From positions 1 through 64,000 of the forward strand of contig SVLB01000001.1 of NCBI GenBank assembly GCA_015068135.1: 64,000 nucleotides of DNA. Direction: 5' to 3'. The position numbers were made by a program, and so were the translations under genes. Numbering within the stretch: position 1 is the first letter of the stretch; each line of letters opens with the position of its first letter. The notes beneath the pieces are model-generated. The model did no database searches and was not told the DNA's origin. It saw nothing but the letters and a program-made list of their open reading frames with translations. Below, piece by piece: positions 1-8,575 of this stretch. The DNA comes from Oscillospiraceae bacterium (GTDB lineage Bacteria; Bacillota; Clostridia; Oscillospirales; Oscillospiraceae).

Positions 1-375
1 CGTGCTACCGATGTTGTAGCCGTGGCAAAGTGGGAGAATCAGTATATCTCTTTCCAGCCTTATGCTGACGAACCCGCAAAGGAACTGCGGGCATTTGACT
101 GTGACCGGGATCTGCTGGATGAACTTGCAAAAGGATACCGCATTGCTTATATGCACCCGGCAATCCATGCGGATGTGTGGACACTCATTGCCTACAATCA
201 GGAACACAATCTTCCTTTGCCCGATGGTGCCAATCTGTATCTTGGCTATTGCAAGCACAATGGCGTGACGAGAAGCAAGCTGCAAAAGGCAGTTGGCTAT
301 GAGGGAATGAATGTGCTTCCTCTGTATGACCCTAAAGCGGACAAGCAGAAGAACGCAAATGCCCCGACCCGTTAA
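1..375 (+). CDS. Conserved ICE protein, 5' end outside window
   Basis: The frame is open back to base 1, so the gene starts before the window; a GTG at 22 is possible but has no SD. About 124 residues are visible, with no membrane segment and a charged, proline-containing C-terminus. It ends 12 bases before the PrgI-like gene, whose SD (AAGGAGG) lies just after this stop. That places it in the conjugation operon, in the slot between the multi-pass channel protein and PrgI in related elements (inferred from typical order). I do not recognise the family and assign no function. Confidence 0.6.
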   Translation, partial: RATDVVAVAKWENQYISFQPYADEPAKELRAFDCDRDLLDELAKGYRIAYMHPAIHADVWTLIAYNQEHNLPLPDGANLYLGYCKHNGVTRSKLQKAVGYEGMNVLPLYDPKADKQKNANAPTR

Positions 376-387
376 GGAGGAAACTGT

Positions 388-738
388 ATGGAAGTAAAAA
401 TCAACAGAGAAATCCGGAACTACAGCGAGTCTGTGTTCTTTGGATTGTCCATGCGGCAGTGTATCTTCTCTGTTCTTGCGATTGCCGTGGCAGTAGGCCT
501 CTACTTTGTTCTCAAACCCTATTTGGGAACGGAAACCCTTTCTTGGGTCTGCATCCTTGGTGCATTTCCCTTTGCGGCATTGGGCTTCATCACCTACCAC
601 GGCATGACTGCAGAGCAGTTCTTGTGGGCATGGCTCCGCAGTGAGTTGATCGAACCCCGGTTCTATTACTGCGGCACCAACAACATTTACTACGAGCTGT
701 TGAAGGACAGCATCGAATCTACAAAGAAGGAGGAATAA
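388..738 (+). CDS. PrgI-family conjugation membrane protein
   Basis: This 116-residue protein has two hydrophobic segments, about residues 26-45 and 52-70, between a short charged N-terminus and a soluble tail. Size, topology and position directly before a VirB4 ATPase match the PrgI family of Gram-positive conjugation systems, which sits in the inner part of the transfer channel. The start is an ATG seven bases after AAGGAGG. The VirB4 start follows the stop by only seven bases, so the two are probably translated together. Family assignment is by topology and context. Confidence 0.8.
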   Translation: MEVKINREIRNYSESVFFGLSMRQCIFSVLAIAVAVGLYFVLKPYLGTETLSWVCILGAFPFAALGFITYHGMTAEQFLWAWLRSELIEPRFYYCGTNNIYYELLKDSIESTKKEE

Positions 739-745
739 CCCCAAT

Positions 746-3088
746 ATGCTGAAATCTATGAAAAGGCTTTTTGCACAGGAAAAGGAAAAGTACCGCATCC
801 CACGCAAGGTGCAGGACCTTATCCCCATTGACTGTATTTGGAAAGACGGTATCTTCCGTTCCGGCAGCAAGTATTCCAAGGTCTACCGGTTCACGGATAT
901 TAACTACCAAGTTGCATCCCTGGACGATAAGAAGCTGATGTTCTTTGACTACTCTGCAATTCTGAACGGCCTTGATGCCGGTGCCAGCACAAAGATCACC
1001 ATTAACAACCACCGCATGAACCGCTGGGACTTTGAAGAATCTGTGCTGATGCCCATGAAGGGCGACGAACAGGACCAGTACCGGCAGGAACACAACGAAA
1101 TGCTGCTAGATTTGACCGTTGGCAGTAATGGCATTATGCAGGAAAAGTACATCACCGTTTCCATTGTCAAAAAGAACATCCAGGAAGCAAGAATGTACTT
1201 TTCCAGAATCGGTCCCGAACTCAGCACCCGGTTTGCGGCGCTGGGTTCCCGCTGTGTGGAGATCAGCACGGACGAAAGACTCCGTATTCTCCACAACTTC
1301 TATCGCCCCGGTGAGAGCGATATGTTCCACTTTGATATGTCCAACTTTATGCGCCGTGGTCACGACTTCCGGGACTATATCTGTCCCAACTATATGGAGA
1401 AGCACGGCGACCATTTGAAGATCGGAGATCGTTATGCCAGAGTCCTCTACTTGAAGGATCTGGCATCTTTTGTTAAGGACGATATGATCGACGAGCTTAC
1501 CAGCTTGAATAAGGACATGATGCTGTCCATTGATATTGCTCCCATTCCCACTGATGAAGCAGTCCGTGAAGTTGAAAACCGACTGCTGGGCGTGGAAACC
1601 AATATCACCAACTGGCAGCGCAGACAGAACAAGAACAACAACTTCTCCGCTGTGATTCCCTATGATATGGAACTGCAGCGCAAGGAAGCAAAGGAGTTCC
1701 TGGACGATCTGACCACCCGTGACCAGCGCATGATGCTTGTCATCATCACCATGGTGATTACCGCTGACAGCAAGGAAGAACTGGACAACGAAACCGAGGC
1801 ATTGAAGACCATCGCACAAAACCGCATGTGTCAGATTGCCACCTTGAATTATCAGCAGATGGACGGACTGAAAACCGTTCTGCCTATCGGTGTTCGGAAG
1901 ATCAATGCGTTCCGCACTCTCACCACCGAATCCCTGGCTGTGTTCATGCCCTTTAAGGTGCAGGAGATCCAGGATAAGGGTGGTATGTACTATGGTCAGA
2001 ACGCAATCTCCAATAACCTTATTCTCTGTAATAAGGAGTACCTGCTGAACCAGTCCTCCATGCTGCTGGGTGTTCCCGGTGCAGGTAAGTCCTTCCTCAC
2101 CAAACAGCAGATTGCAAACATTCTGCTTTCCACGAAGGATGAAATCTTGATCTGTGACCCGGAAAACGAGTACGGCGCATTGGTTAAGGCCCTGTGTCCC
2201 GATTCCACGGTTATTTCCCTGGAAGCCGGAGGTAAGGACAAGCTGAACGCCATGTATATGGTTGACGGTTACGGTGAGAGTGACCCCATCGTGGTTAAGT
2301 CTCAGTTCATCATGTCTTTGATCGAGCAGATCGACAAGAACGGTGTTGGTCCCCAGCACAAGTCCATCATTGACCGCTGTGTTGCGGCAATCTACAAGGA
2401 GGCAAAGGATGTTGGCTATATGCCTACTCTGTCCACTCTGCGTCTGAAGCTGCTGGAACAGCCTGAACCGCAGGCAAAGGATATTGCCCTTGCTTTGGAA
2501 CTGTTCACCACCGGTTCTCTGGACATCTTCGGTCACGGCAGCAATGTGGACCTGGAAAAGCGGGTCACTGTGTTTAACATTCGTGGCCTTGGCACTCAGC
2601 TGAAACCCACCGGCCTGTTGGTTATCACCGACACTATGCTGAACCGTGTCACTCTGAACTGGAAGCGTGGTAAGCGCACCCATGTGTTCATTGATGAGTT
2701 CCATGTTGTTTTTGAGAACGAGTTCTCCGCTGCGTTCTTCAACTCTGCATGGCGACAGTTCCGTAAGCGCAACGCCTATCCCACTGCGATTACGCAGAAT
2801 GTGGAGTACCTGCTGGATTCTGTCCAGGCAAGTACCATGCTCAGTAACTCTGAGTTTATCGTCATGCTGAACCAAGCGGCCTCTGACCGTGAGAAGCTGG
2901 GTAAGCTGCTGAACATTTCCAATGAGCAGATGAGCTTCATCACCAACGCCGAAGCTGGCTGTGGACTCATTAAGTACGGTTCCGCTTTGGTTCCTTTTGT
3001 CAACCGCTTCCCCAAGAATACGAAGCTGTACGAACTGATGACTACGAAACCCGGTGAGGGTGTATTCGCAAAGGGGCAGGCATCTTAG
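746..3088 (+). CDS. VirB4/TraE-type conjugation ATPase
   Basis: This 780-residue protein is the energising ATPase of the type IV secretion channel. A Walker A motif, GVPGAGKS, lies near residues 442-449 and a Walker B stretch, HVFIDEFH, near 646-653. The N-terminal 400 residues correspond to the VirB4 N-domain that contacts the membrane components. Length is normal for the family. It lies between the PrgI-like gene and the CHAP hydrolase, the usual order in clostridial ICEs. SD GGAGGA precedes the ATG. A long open frame on the opposite strand is an antisense artefact of its codon use. Confidence 0.93.
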   Translation: MLKSMKRLFAQEKEKYRIPRKVQDLIPIDCIWKDGIFRSGSKYSKVYRFTDINYQVASLDDKKLMFFDYSAILNGLDAGASTKITINNHRMNRWDFEESVLMPMKGDEQDQYRQEHNEMLLDLTVGSNGIMQEKYITVSIVKKNIQEARMYFSRIGPELSTRFAALGSRCVEISTDERLRILHNFYRPGESDMFHFDMSNFMRRGHDFRDYICPNYMEKHGDHLKIGDRYARVLYLKDLASFVKDDMIDELTSLNKDMMLSIDIAPIPTDEAVREVENRLLGVETNITNWQRRQNKNNNFSAVIPYDMELQRKEAKEFLDDLTTRDQRMMLVIITMVITADSKEELDNETEALKTIAQNRMCQIATLNYQQMDGLKTVLPIGVRKINAFRTLTTESLAVFMPFKVQEIQDKGGMYYGQNAISNNLILCNKEYLLNQSSMLLGVPGAGKSFLTKQQIANILLSTKDEILICDPENEYGALVKALCPDSTVISLEAGGKDKLNAMYMVDGYGESDPIVVKSQFIMSLIEQIDKNGVGPQHKSIIDRCVAAIYKEAKDVGYMPTLSTLRLKLLEQPEPQAKDIALALELFTTGSLDIFGHGSNVDLEKRVTVFNIRGLGTQLKPTGLLVITDTMLNRVTLNWKRGKRTHVFIDEFHVVFENEFSAAFFNSAWRQFRKRNAYPTAITQNVEYLLDSVQASTMLSNSEFIVMLNQAASDREKLGKLLNISNEQMSFITNAEAGCGLIKYGSALVPFVNRFPKNTKLYELMTTKPGEGVFAKGQAS

Positions 3089-3136
3089 CCTGCCCCAATT
3101 TACTGAAAGGAGGAAACCGTTACGAAAGACATTAAG

Positions 3137-5074
3137 TTGAGGGATGTCGGAGAAAAGACAGTAAAAACTGTTGACCGGGCCGCAGACCTGGGTGAGCGTA
3201 TGAAAAAGGCACTTGTTCGCACTGCAGATCAAGCGCAGAACTTGACTGATGACGGACAAGTAACGCCCTCCGAGTATGCCGGTGATAAGCTACAGTATGG
3301 CATGGAGGATATTGCGTCTGAAGCCGGTCACATCGTTGTGGACACAGGCAAGGGGGCATATCGTACCGGCAAGTTTGCCATCCAAAAGTTCCGTGAGAAG
3401 CGCAGAGCAGAAGCGGAGCAAAGGCGGCAGGAGTTGGAGAATGAAACTCCGGACACACCTGCCGATGAGCCTACTGACCCTGTAACACCGGATCAGCCTG
3501 GGCCTGCCACCCCTCCGGAATCTCCTGTTGAGGAAGAGATCGTTACACCCTCTGGAAGCCAGCAAAGAAAGACGAGGATGGGTAAATCACCTACCGGGGA
3601 TGGACCGAAAGGTAGGCTGAACCCGGCAAAGGATGGAGCAGACGCCATTCAAAAGGAACAGAGAATCAAAGGTCCTGCGCGGAGAAGAAACAGTTCGATC
3701 AAGACACTCCAAAAGACCGAGAGGACTATTAAACAGACCTCCCGTACTGCAGAACAGTCCGCAAAGACTCTGGAACGCTCTGTAAAGGGCACACAAAAGG
3801 CGGTTAAGACTGCTGAGCAATCTTCCAAGGTAGCCATTAAGACGGCACAGGAAACTGCCAAAGCTGCCCAGAAGTCTGCACAGGCTGCAGCAAAGGCGGC
3901 AGAGAAAGCGGTACAGATTGCAAGAGCCACAGCAAGAGCAGCGGCTGCTGCAGCCAAGGCAGCTGCCAAGGCGTGTGTTGCCGCAGTTAAGGCGATCATT
4001 GCCGCAGTCAAAGAACTGATTGCGGCAATCGCTGCAGGCGGCTGGGTTGCCATGGTTATCATCATCGTTATCATGCTTGTGGCATTGATCGTGGGTTCCT
4101 GCTTCGGTATCTTCTTTTCCAGTGAAGATACTGGCTCACCAATGACCATGAAAAGTGTAGTCCAGGAGATCAACATGGACTATCAATCGTCTTTGGATAC
4201 GATCCGGAACATGACCGTACACGATAAGATGGAAACATCCGGTGCCCGTGCGGTATGGCCGGAGGTGCTGGCGATCTATGCGGTAAAGGTCAATACTGAC
4301 CCCAATAATCCGCAGGATGTTGCCTCCATGGACGATTCCAAGAAAGCGATGCTGAAGGAAATCTTTTGGGCGATGAACCAAATCAATTCCAGGGTTGAAA
4401 CCACAGAGGAAACGGTTCTGATTGAAGATGTTGACGAGGAAGGCAATATCGTTGTCACGGAAACAACGGAAACCATCACTACTCTGTACATCACAGTCAC
4501 CCACAAGACAGCTACGACCATGGCCTATGAGTATGGCTTTACAGAAGAACAGAAGCAAATGCTGAATGAACTTCTGCAGGATGAGAACGCATCCATGTGG
4601 GCGGCTGTGCTATATGGCATCCACTCTGCAGACGAGCAGATTGTTGCCGTTGCGGAATCTCAGATCGGCAATATAGGTGGTCAGCCTTATTGGAGTTGGT
4701 ATGGCTTCAACTCCCGTGTTGCGTGGTGTGCCTGTTTCGTATCCTGGTGTGCCAACGAGTGCGGCTATATTGATGCCGGTGTCATTCCCAAGTTTGCCGG
4801 TTGCGTTTGGGGCGTTGACTGGTTCCAGGATCGTGGACAGTGGGCAGACGGAACTGCCACACCGGTGCCCGGTATGATTATCTTCTTTGACTGGGATTCT
4901 CCCGATGGCGAATCCGGGCCGCAGGATGGTCTGTCCGATCATGTGGGAATTGTCCAAAAGGTTGAGGATGGGTATGTCTACACCATCGAGGGCAACACAA
5001 GCGATTCCTGCGCCCAGCGAAGATACCGGATCGGATATTATGAGATCCTGGGTTACGGCATCCCGGCATATTGA
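3137..5074 (+). CDS. Membrane-anchored CHAP-domain peptidoglycan hydrolase
   Basis: The protein opens the cell wall for the conjugation channel. Visible parts: a charged, proline-rich N-terminus; a long Lys/Ala-rich, probably helical stretch (about residues 190-295); one transmembrane segment (about 302-326); an extracellular region; and a C-terminal CHAP domain (about 505-645) with catalytic Cys in the motif [10 protein letters not shown] (near 531) and His in DHVGIV (near 601). The annotated start is TTG 3137, 23 bases from the SD AAAGGAGG. The codon at the best SD distance is ACG at 3122, which would give an N-terminus of TKDIKLRD, so the true start may be non-canonical. It directly follows VirB4. 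Confidence 0.88.
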   Translation: MRDVGEKTVKTVDRAADLGERMKKALVRTADQAQNLTDDGQVTPSEYAGDKLQYGMEDIASEAGHIVVDTGKGAYRTGKFAIQKFREKRRAEAEQRRQELENETPDTPADEPTDPVTPDQPGPATPPESPVEEEIVTPSGSQQRKTRMGKSPTGDGPKGRLNPAKDGADAIQKEQRIKGPARRRNSSIKTLQKTERTIKQTSRTAEQSAKTLERSVKGTQKAVKTAEQSSKVAIKTAQETAKAAQKSAQAAAKAAEKAVQIARATARAAAAAAKAAAKACVAAVKAIIAAVKELIAAIAAGGWVAMVIIIVIMLVALIVGSCFGIFFSSEDTGSPMTMKSVVQEINMDYQSSLDTIRNMTVHDKMETSGARAVWPEVLAIYAVKVNTDPNNPQDVASMDDSKKAMLKEIFWAMNQINSRVETTEETVLIEDVDEEGNIVVTETTETITTLYITVTHKTATTMAYEYGFTEEQKQMLNELLQDENASMWAAVLYGIHSADEQIVAVAESQIGNIGGQPYWSWYGFNSRVAWCACFVSWCANECGYIDAGVIPKFAGCVWGVDWFQDRGQWADGTATPVPGMIIFFDWDSPDGESGPQDGLSDHVGIVQKVEDGYVYTIEGNTSDSCAQRRYRIGYYEILGYGIPAY

Positions 5075-5141
5075 TTTGCACATTTGCAGAAAGTATCCCT
5101 CCTATGTATAATCTCAGTAGAGAAACATAGGAGGGATCAAT

Positions 5142-5309
5142 ATGAAAGCACCGAAACGAGTTCTTACCCTTACCACCGCTGAACACCGTTTGATGATCCG
5201 TGGACTGCTACAGTTCCGTAATAAGCTGATCGACCAAGGCCGCTACACCGACGCGGTCGATGAATTGCTCATTAAGCTGAAAAAGAAGCAGCATTGGTGG
5301 AACAGATAA
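5142..5309 (+). CDS. Small conserved ICE protein (55 aa)
   Basis: A 55-residue, strongly basic protein starts at an ATG seven bases after TAGGAGGG. Its sequence begins MKAPKRVLTL and ends KKQHWWNR, with a helical middle. It sits 67 bases after the CHAP gene, on the same strand, and is followed by a terminator, so it ends the transfer operon. Small genes of this kind are common behind the conjugation block of clostridial elements. The function is unknown. Confidence 0.65.
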   Translation: MKAPKRVLTLTTAEHRLMIRGLLQFRNKLIDQGRYTDAVDELLIKLKKKQHWWNR

Positions 5310-5326
5310 CAACAAACCGATTGAAC

Positions 5327-5491
5327 TTAGGCTCCACCTTCGCGGGTGGAGCCTTTTTCATTAGATATGGGTTGGTAATGTATTTTCAAGAGAAGAAGCT
5401 TGCTGACCAGTATTTTTTGAAGTCCCTTGATAAATTCCTCACGGGTGTTGGGATTTACAAAGATGTATTGAGTTTTCGTTCTGCCCTTCAT
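5327..5491 (-). CDS. Small ICE protein, 3' end probably truncated
   Basis: On the minus strand an ATG at 5491 follows a clear SD (AAAGGAGG) by five bases and opens a 54-residue frame starting MKGRTKTQYIFVNPNTREEF. The first 35 or so residues look like a real small protein with a conserved-looking NPNT..EF segment. The last residues are read through the neighbouring operon's terminator hairpin, so the original 3' end seems lost by rearrangement. This supports a module boundary near 5360-5400. Function unknown. Confidence 0.45.
   Translation of the reverse strand: MKGRTKTQYIFVNPNTREEFIKGLQKILVSKLLLLKIHYQPISNEKGSTREGGA
5330..5358 (+). terminator. Terminator of the conjugation operon
   Basis: A perfect 9-bp stem, GGCTCCACC paired with GGTGGAGCC, with loop TTCGCG, is followed by TTTTT. 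It lies 20 bases after the stop of the 55-aa gene. Confidence 0.9.
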
Positions 5492-5601
5492 GGAAGCCTC
5501 CTTTCTTCTGGACAAGCATTTTTCTTCTTTTGATGTTTATTCCGCTGTTTTTTGAAATTAGCCGTGTTTTCTTCTTGGAAAAGTTAGAAATAAATCGTTT
5601 T

Positions 5602-5633
5602 GGTTTCGCACCAAAATGTAAGCGAAACCTCCC
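5602..5633. repeat. 32-bp direct repeat, left copy (hairpin-forming)
   Basis: The 32 bases are identical to 30543-30574. The core is an 8-bp inverted repeat, GGTTTCGC and GCGAAACC, around a 12-base loop ACCAAAATGTAA, followed by TCCC. In this copy the base before the repeat does not extend the stem, unlike the right copy. It lies nine bases from the end of the cysteine-cluster gene. Confidence 0.85.
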
Positions 5634-5641
5634 TAAAAAGA

Positions 5642-6088
5642 CTAATGAAAACCGCCGTTAGTGAGTAGCATATCACGCATAATCTGTCCAAGAACGGGTT
5701 CTGCCCCAAAGAATACCGAACGCATATCGACGGTAGGATATTTGGCATGTTCCGCTTTTGCTTCAGCATTATGCATAGGATCTCCACCGCAAAAGAACTC
5801 CTGGCAGATAGAGGGGCGCACCGGATAAATCATACACTTCTTTTCTACTTCATTGCGAAAAGGACATACCATATCATAAAGCTGCACAGCCAGCGGTATG
5901 GCATGAGTCTGCTCAGTAATGTTGTGCTTGGAGATATACTTTCGTATCTTCTTGATTTCATTCTTAGACACAGGCAGAAGATTACCGCAGCAGGAACCGC
6001 AGTTCGAGCATACACCGTGTTGCGAGAAATCCTTTATACCACCGTTCATGTCATCAATGATTTGACTTAGATTATTGGAAAGATTCAT
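5642..6088 (-). CDS. YkgJ-family cysteine-cluster protein
   Basis: The 148-residue protein has a CSNCGSCC cluster (Cys27, 30, 33, 34) and further cysteines in VCPF, KKCMIYP and CQEFFCGG, the pattern of the YkgJ family (CxxCxxCC, Zn or Fe-S binding). Start ATG 6088 is preferred because GGAGAA lies six bases before it; an ATG four codons upstream has no SD. The biochemical role of the family is not established. It is transcribed away from the divergent ATPase gene at 6208 and ends next to the 32-bp repeat. Confidence 0.8.
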   Translation of the reverse strand: MNLSNNLSQIIDDMNGGIKDFSQHGVCSNCGSCCGNLLPVSKNEIKKIRKYISKHNITEQTHAIPLAVQLYDMVCPFRNEVEKKCMIYPVRPSICQEFFCGGDPMHNAEAKAEHAKYPTVDMRSVFFGAEPVLGQIMRDMLLTNGGFH

Positions 6089-6125
6089 GTTATTCTCCAT
6101 CGTAAATTTAGCTTCTGTTTTTCGC

Positions 6126-6186
6126 TTGATTTTTTGAAAGGCATCTGCTACAATAATATCAAATCACGATTTAGTAAATCACGATT
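6126..6186 (+). promoter_or_regulatory. Promoter and 11-bp direct repeats before the DUF234 ATPase gene
   Basis: TTGATT (6126-6131) and TACAAT (6149-6154) are separated by exactly 17 bases. Immediately downstream the 11-mer AAATCACGATT occurs twice (6161-6171 and 6176-6186) with a 15-base period. This is a likely operator overlapping the transcription start. The SD CGGAGG and start ATG 6208 follow. Confidence 0.65.
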
Positions 6187-6207
6187 AGATGATCGGAGGC
6201 GATATTT

Positions 6208-7662
6208 ATGTTTATCGGCAGAGAAGCAGAACTGGCTTTTCTTCAAAGTAAGTATGAGGAAAAGAAAGGACAGTTGATCGTCCTTTATGGTAGACGGCGT
6301 GTTGGCAAAACCGAAACACTTAAAGAGTTTTGCAAAGGCAAACCTCATGTGTTCTATTCCTGTACTCAAAGTACAGATAAGGTGCAGCTTGCCAAGTTCT
6401 CCAAGCAGGTATTTAAGGAGAATATCCCCGCCAAAAGATATATCTCTGAGTTTACAGATTGGGAGAGCGCATTCCGGTCTGTCCTAGATCTTCCCTACGG
6501 CGATCAGAAGAAGATGCTTATCATTGATGAGTTTCCCTATATGTGCAAGGGCAATAAGAGCATCCCTTCCATTCTGCAAAACTTGTGGGATACAGACCTG
6601 AAAGATCAGAATGTTATGATTGTTCTTTGCGGCAGTGCAATGAGTTTCATCGAAAAGGACTTGCTGGCAGAGAAGAATCCTCTTTATGGCAGAGCAACCG
6701 GTATTTACAAGATGACGGAGATGGGATTTTACGATGCCGTAAAGTTTTTCCCGGACTACTCTGACACCGATAAAGTGCTGGCCTATTCCATCCTCGGTGG
6801 CATCCCCCATTATTTGCGGCAGTTCAATCCGGATATTTCCGTGGCAGAAAACATCAAGCGGAATATTCTTACGAAAGGCTGTGTGCTGTACAGCGAAGTT
6901 GAGTTCCTGTTGCATCAAGAACTCCGGGAAACACCGATCTACAACTCTATCATTGAAGCGGTTGCACTTAACAATACAAAGCTGAATGATATTAGCACCA
7001 AGGCACTGATTGATGATACTTCCAAGACAAGTGTCTATTTGAAGAATCTTATTGAACTTGGTATTGTTGAAAGAGAGTTTTCTGTAGACTCTAAGACAAG
7101 AGAAAAGGCAAATGCCAACAGAGGCACCTACCGGTTGACTGATAACTTCTTCCGTTTTTGGTATGCCTTTGGATTTACAAACTACTCTCAGTTAGAAGAT
7201 GGCGATGTAGATGGCGTATACGACTACGCAATCGCGCCTGCTCTGGATCAGTTTGCTTCCTATGCCTTTGAGGATGTATGTAAGGAATTTGTCCGGGAAA
7301 TGCAAAAGAAGAACGCACTGCCTTTTCGGTATTCCAAAATGGGAAAATGGACAGGCAAGACAACGATCTACGATAAGGATGCTGCCAATGGCATGAGAGT
7401 AGGCGAAACAGAAATTGACCTGCTTGCTATTGGACGCGGAGAAAAAGAGTACCTTGTAGGCGAGTGTAAATACAAGGTTGAACCTTTTACTTACGGTGAG
7501 TACCACAAGACGAGGGTCAAACTGATACCGCTAAGGGAAAAGGCCACTTTCTTCTATGCACTGTTCTCCAGATCCGGATTTGAAGATAAGGTTATTGCTG
7601 AAGCAGAAACCAACAGCAACCTCCAACTGTTTGATCTTCCGCAGATTGTGAATTACAAGTAA
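6208..7662 (+). CDS. AAA-type ATPase with C-terminal DUF234 nuclease-like domain
   Basis: The 484-residue protein begins MFIGREAEL, typical of the archaeal-type ATPase/DUF234 family. Walker A is GRRRVGKT (residues 29-36) and Walker B is MLIIDEFP (about 103-110). A winged-helix-like middle region is followed by DUF234, whose EIDLLAIG and VGECKYK segments (about 402-425) resemble a PD-(D/E)xK nuclease core. The cellular role of these proteins is poorly known; a link to DNA or mobile-element defence is only inferred. It has its own promoter and terminator, so it is a single-gene unit. Confidence 0.85.
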   Translation: MFIGREAELAFLQSKYEEKKGQLIVLYGRRRVGKTETLKEFCKGKPHVFYSCTQSTDKVQLAKFSKQVFKENIPAKRYISEFTDWESAFRSVLDLPYGDQKKMLIIDEFPYMCKGNKSIPSILQNLWDTDLKDQNVMIVLCGSAMSFIEKDLLAEKNPLYGRATGIYKMTEMGFYDAVKFFPDYSDTDKVLAYSILGGIPHYLRQFNPDISVAENIKRNILTKGCVLYSEVEFLLHQELRETPIYNSIIEAVALNNTKLNDISTKALIDDTSKTSVYLKNLIELGIVEREFSVDSKTREKANANRGTYRLTDNFFRFWYAFGFTNYSQLEDGDVDGVYDYAIAPALDQFASYAFEDVCKEFVREMQKKNALPFRYSKMGKWTGKTTIYDKDAANGMRVGETEIDLLAIGRGEKEYLVGECKYKVEPFTYGEYHKTRVKLIPLREKATFFYALFSRSGFEDKVIAEAETNSNLQLFDLPQIVNYK

Positions 7663-7673
7663 ATGCTCTGCCC

Positions 7674-7706
7674 AAGACACCCGATTGTTTATCAGTCGGG
7701 TGTCTT
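7674..7706 (+). terminator. Terminator after the DUF234 ATPase gene
   Basis: AAGACACCCGA pairs perfectly with TCGGGTGTCTT around an 11-base loop; GTTTC follows. It can also serve the minus-strand operon that ends at 7733. Confidence 0.8.
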
Positions 7707-7732
7707 GTTTCAGGCGGCATTCGACAATTCGC

Positions 7733-7927
7733 TCATAGGTAGTCTTGCCTTTCAAGAAACAGCTCAAATTGCTTTCGTTTTATGATCCGCCGATTGCCAA
7801 TGTGCAACACGAAATTACAGTTTCGTATCTTGGTCAGCTCACCCAGCTTGTTTTGCCCAATGTTGAAATAGGTAGCCGCCTCTTCAATCGTAAGATTAGC
7901 CTTTTCCCAGATCGGGATCTCCTTCAT
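7733..7927 (-). CDS. Excisionase with internal start (nested frame)
   Basis: The same frame read from ATG 7927 gives 64 residues, close to the 67 of Tn916 Xis. AGGAGGTG lies five bases before the ATG. The IEEAATYFNIG helix-turn-helix region and the RRIIKRKQFE segment are the family signature. The internal signal suggests that free excisionase is produced in addition to, or instead of, the fusion protein. Confidence 0.6.
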   Translation of the reverse strand: MKEIPIWEKANLTIEEAATYFNIGQNKLGELTKIRNCNFVLHIGNRRIIKRKQFELFLERQDYL

Positions 7928-8416
7928 GGAAACACCTCCTGTGACCTGTGCGCTGCTTTCTCTCGTTATAAATACTGTGTAGTTTTTATAACGAAGTGAT
8001 CCTTCCTGCGGATCGAAGTAATATAATGCTTGACCCAAGGTGGGTTCCATTCGATCATTGAAATAAAACTTATGGACACCTTTACAAGTTGACCAGTAAT
8101 CGAAGTCATTTCTGTAAGAGCCTTTTGCCAAGTCACAGGGTACTACAATGACGCAAGGCACACGGCCTGCTTTCATATCATCCTTGCAGTAGCGACAATC
8201 ATAATCTCCCGAACAAGGTTCCAAAACCAACGCATCAAATGGAAAGGCAAGCTCAGCAGTTCCGGTAACATAGTCTGAATATACCCGTTCACCTCTCCGG
8301 TCATAGGGTGCATCATTCCAATCATCCCCATGGTACTTGTTATCGCTCTCTTTCCCAAGATAAAATCGCACAATGTTTCCTTTGCGTTCAAAGTCAATTA
8401 TCTTCGTAAAGATCAC
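7733..8416 (-). CDS. Unknown domain fused to a Tn916-type excisionase
   Basis: The 227-residue frame has two parts. The last 64 residues (from MKEIPIWEKANLTIEEA) match the Tn916 Xis family, small winged-helix proteins that bend DNA for excision. The first 160 residues are an unrecognised domain with cysteines in EPCSGDYDCRYC. The excisionase part keeps its own SD (AGGAGGTG) and ATG at 7927, so it can also be made alone; the fusion may have arisen by loss of a stop codon. The frame opens with GTG 8416 inside the SD AAGGAG; the codon at proper spacing is ACG 8407. It is the last gene of the recombinase operon. No tyrosine integrase is next to it. Confidence 0.7.
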   Translation of the reverse strand: MIFTKIIDFERKGNIVRFYLGKESDNKYHGDDWNDAPYDRRGERVYSDYVTGTAELAFPFDALVLEPCSGDYDCRYCKDDMKAGRVPCVIVVPCDLAKGSYRNDFDYWSTCKGVHKFYFNDRMEPTLGQALYYFDPQEGSLRYKNYTVFITRESSAQVTGGVSMKEIPIWEKANLTIEEAATYFNIGQNKLGELTKIRNCNFVLHIGNRRIIKRKQFELFLERQDYL

Positions 8417-8430
8417 TCCTTATATGGCGA

Positions 8431-8448
8431 CAGGGAGCCTCTGGCTCC
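8431..8448. terminator. Hairpin between ParB-like and fusion genes
   Basis: GGGAGCC-TCT-GGCTCCC forms a perfect 7-bp stem in the 160-base gap between the ParB-like gene (stop 8576) and the next minus-strand gene (start about 8416). No T-run follows on either strand, so it is more likely an mRNA-stabilising or processing hairpin than a full terminator. Confidence 0.4.
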
Positions 8449-8575
8449 CTTAATATCGCCTCCTATGCCCCGTGTGGCCAAGGGCAGCATTCTCATAGCA
8501 GGCTCTTTCTCACCATGTAAAAATATGAAATTATGTTGCCACAACAATTCTTTTTTTGATAACACAACGGACAGT

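Noticed and set aside
1106..3259. 717-codon open frame on the minus strand over the VirB4 gene
   Set aside because: It is antisense to a gene with Walker motifs, has no SD and its translation is Leu/Val/Gln-rich noise produced by the codon bias of the real gene.
3649..4176. Minus-strand alanine-rich frame inside the CHAP gene
   Set aside because: It mirrors the Lys/Ala repeat of the real protein and has no SD.
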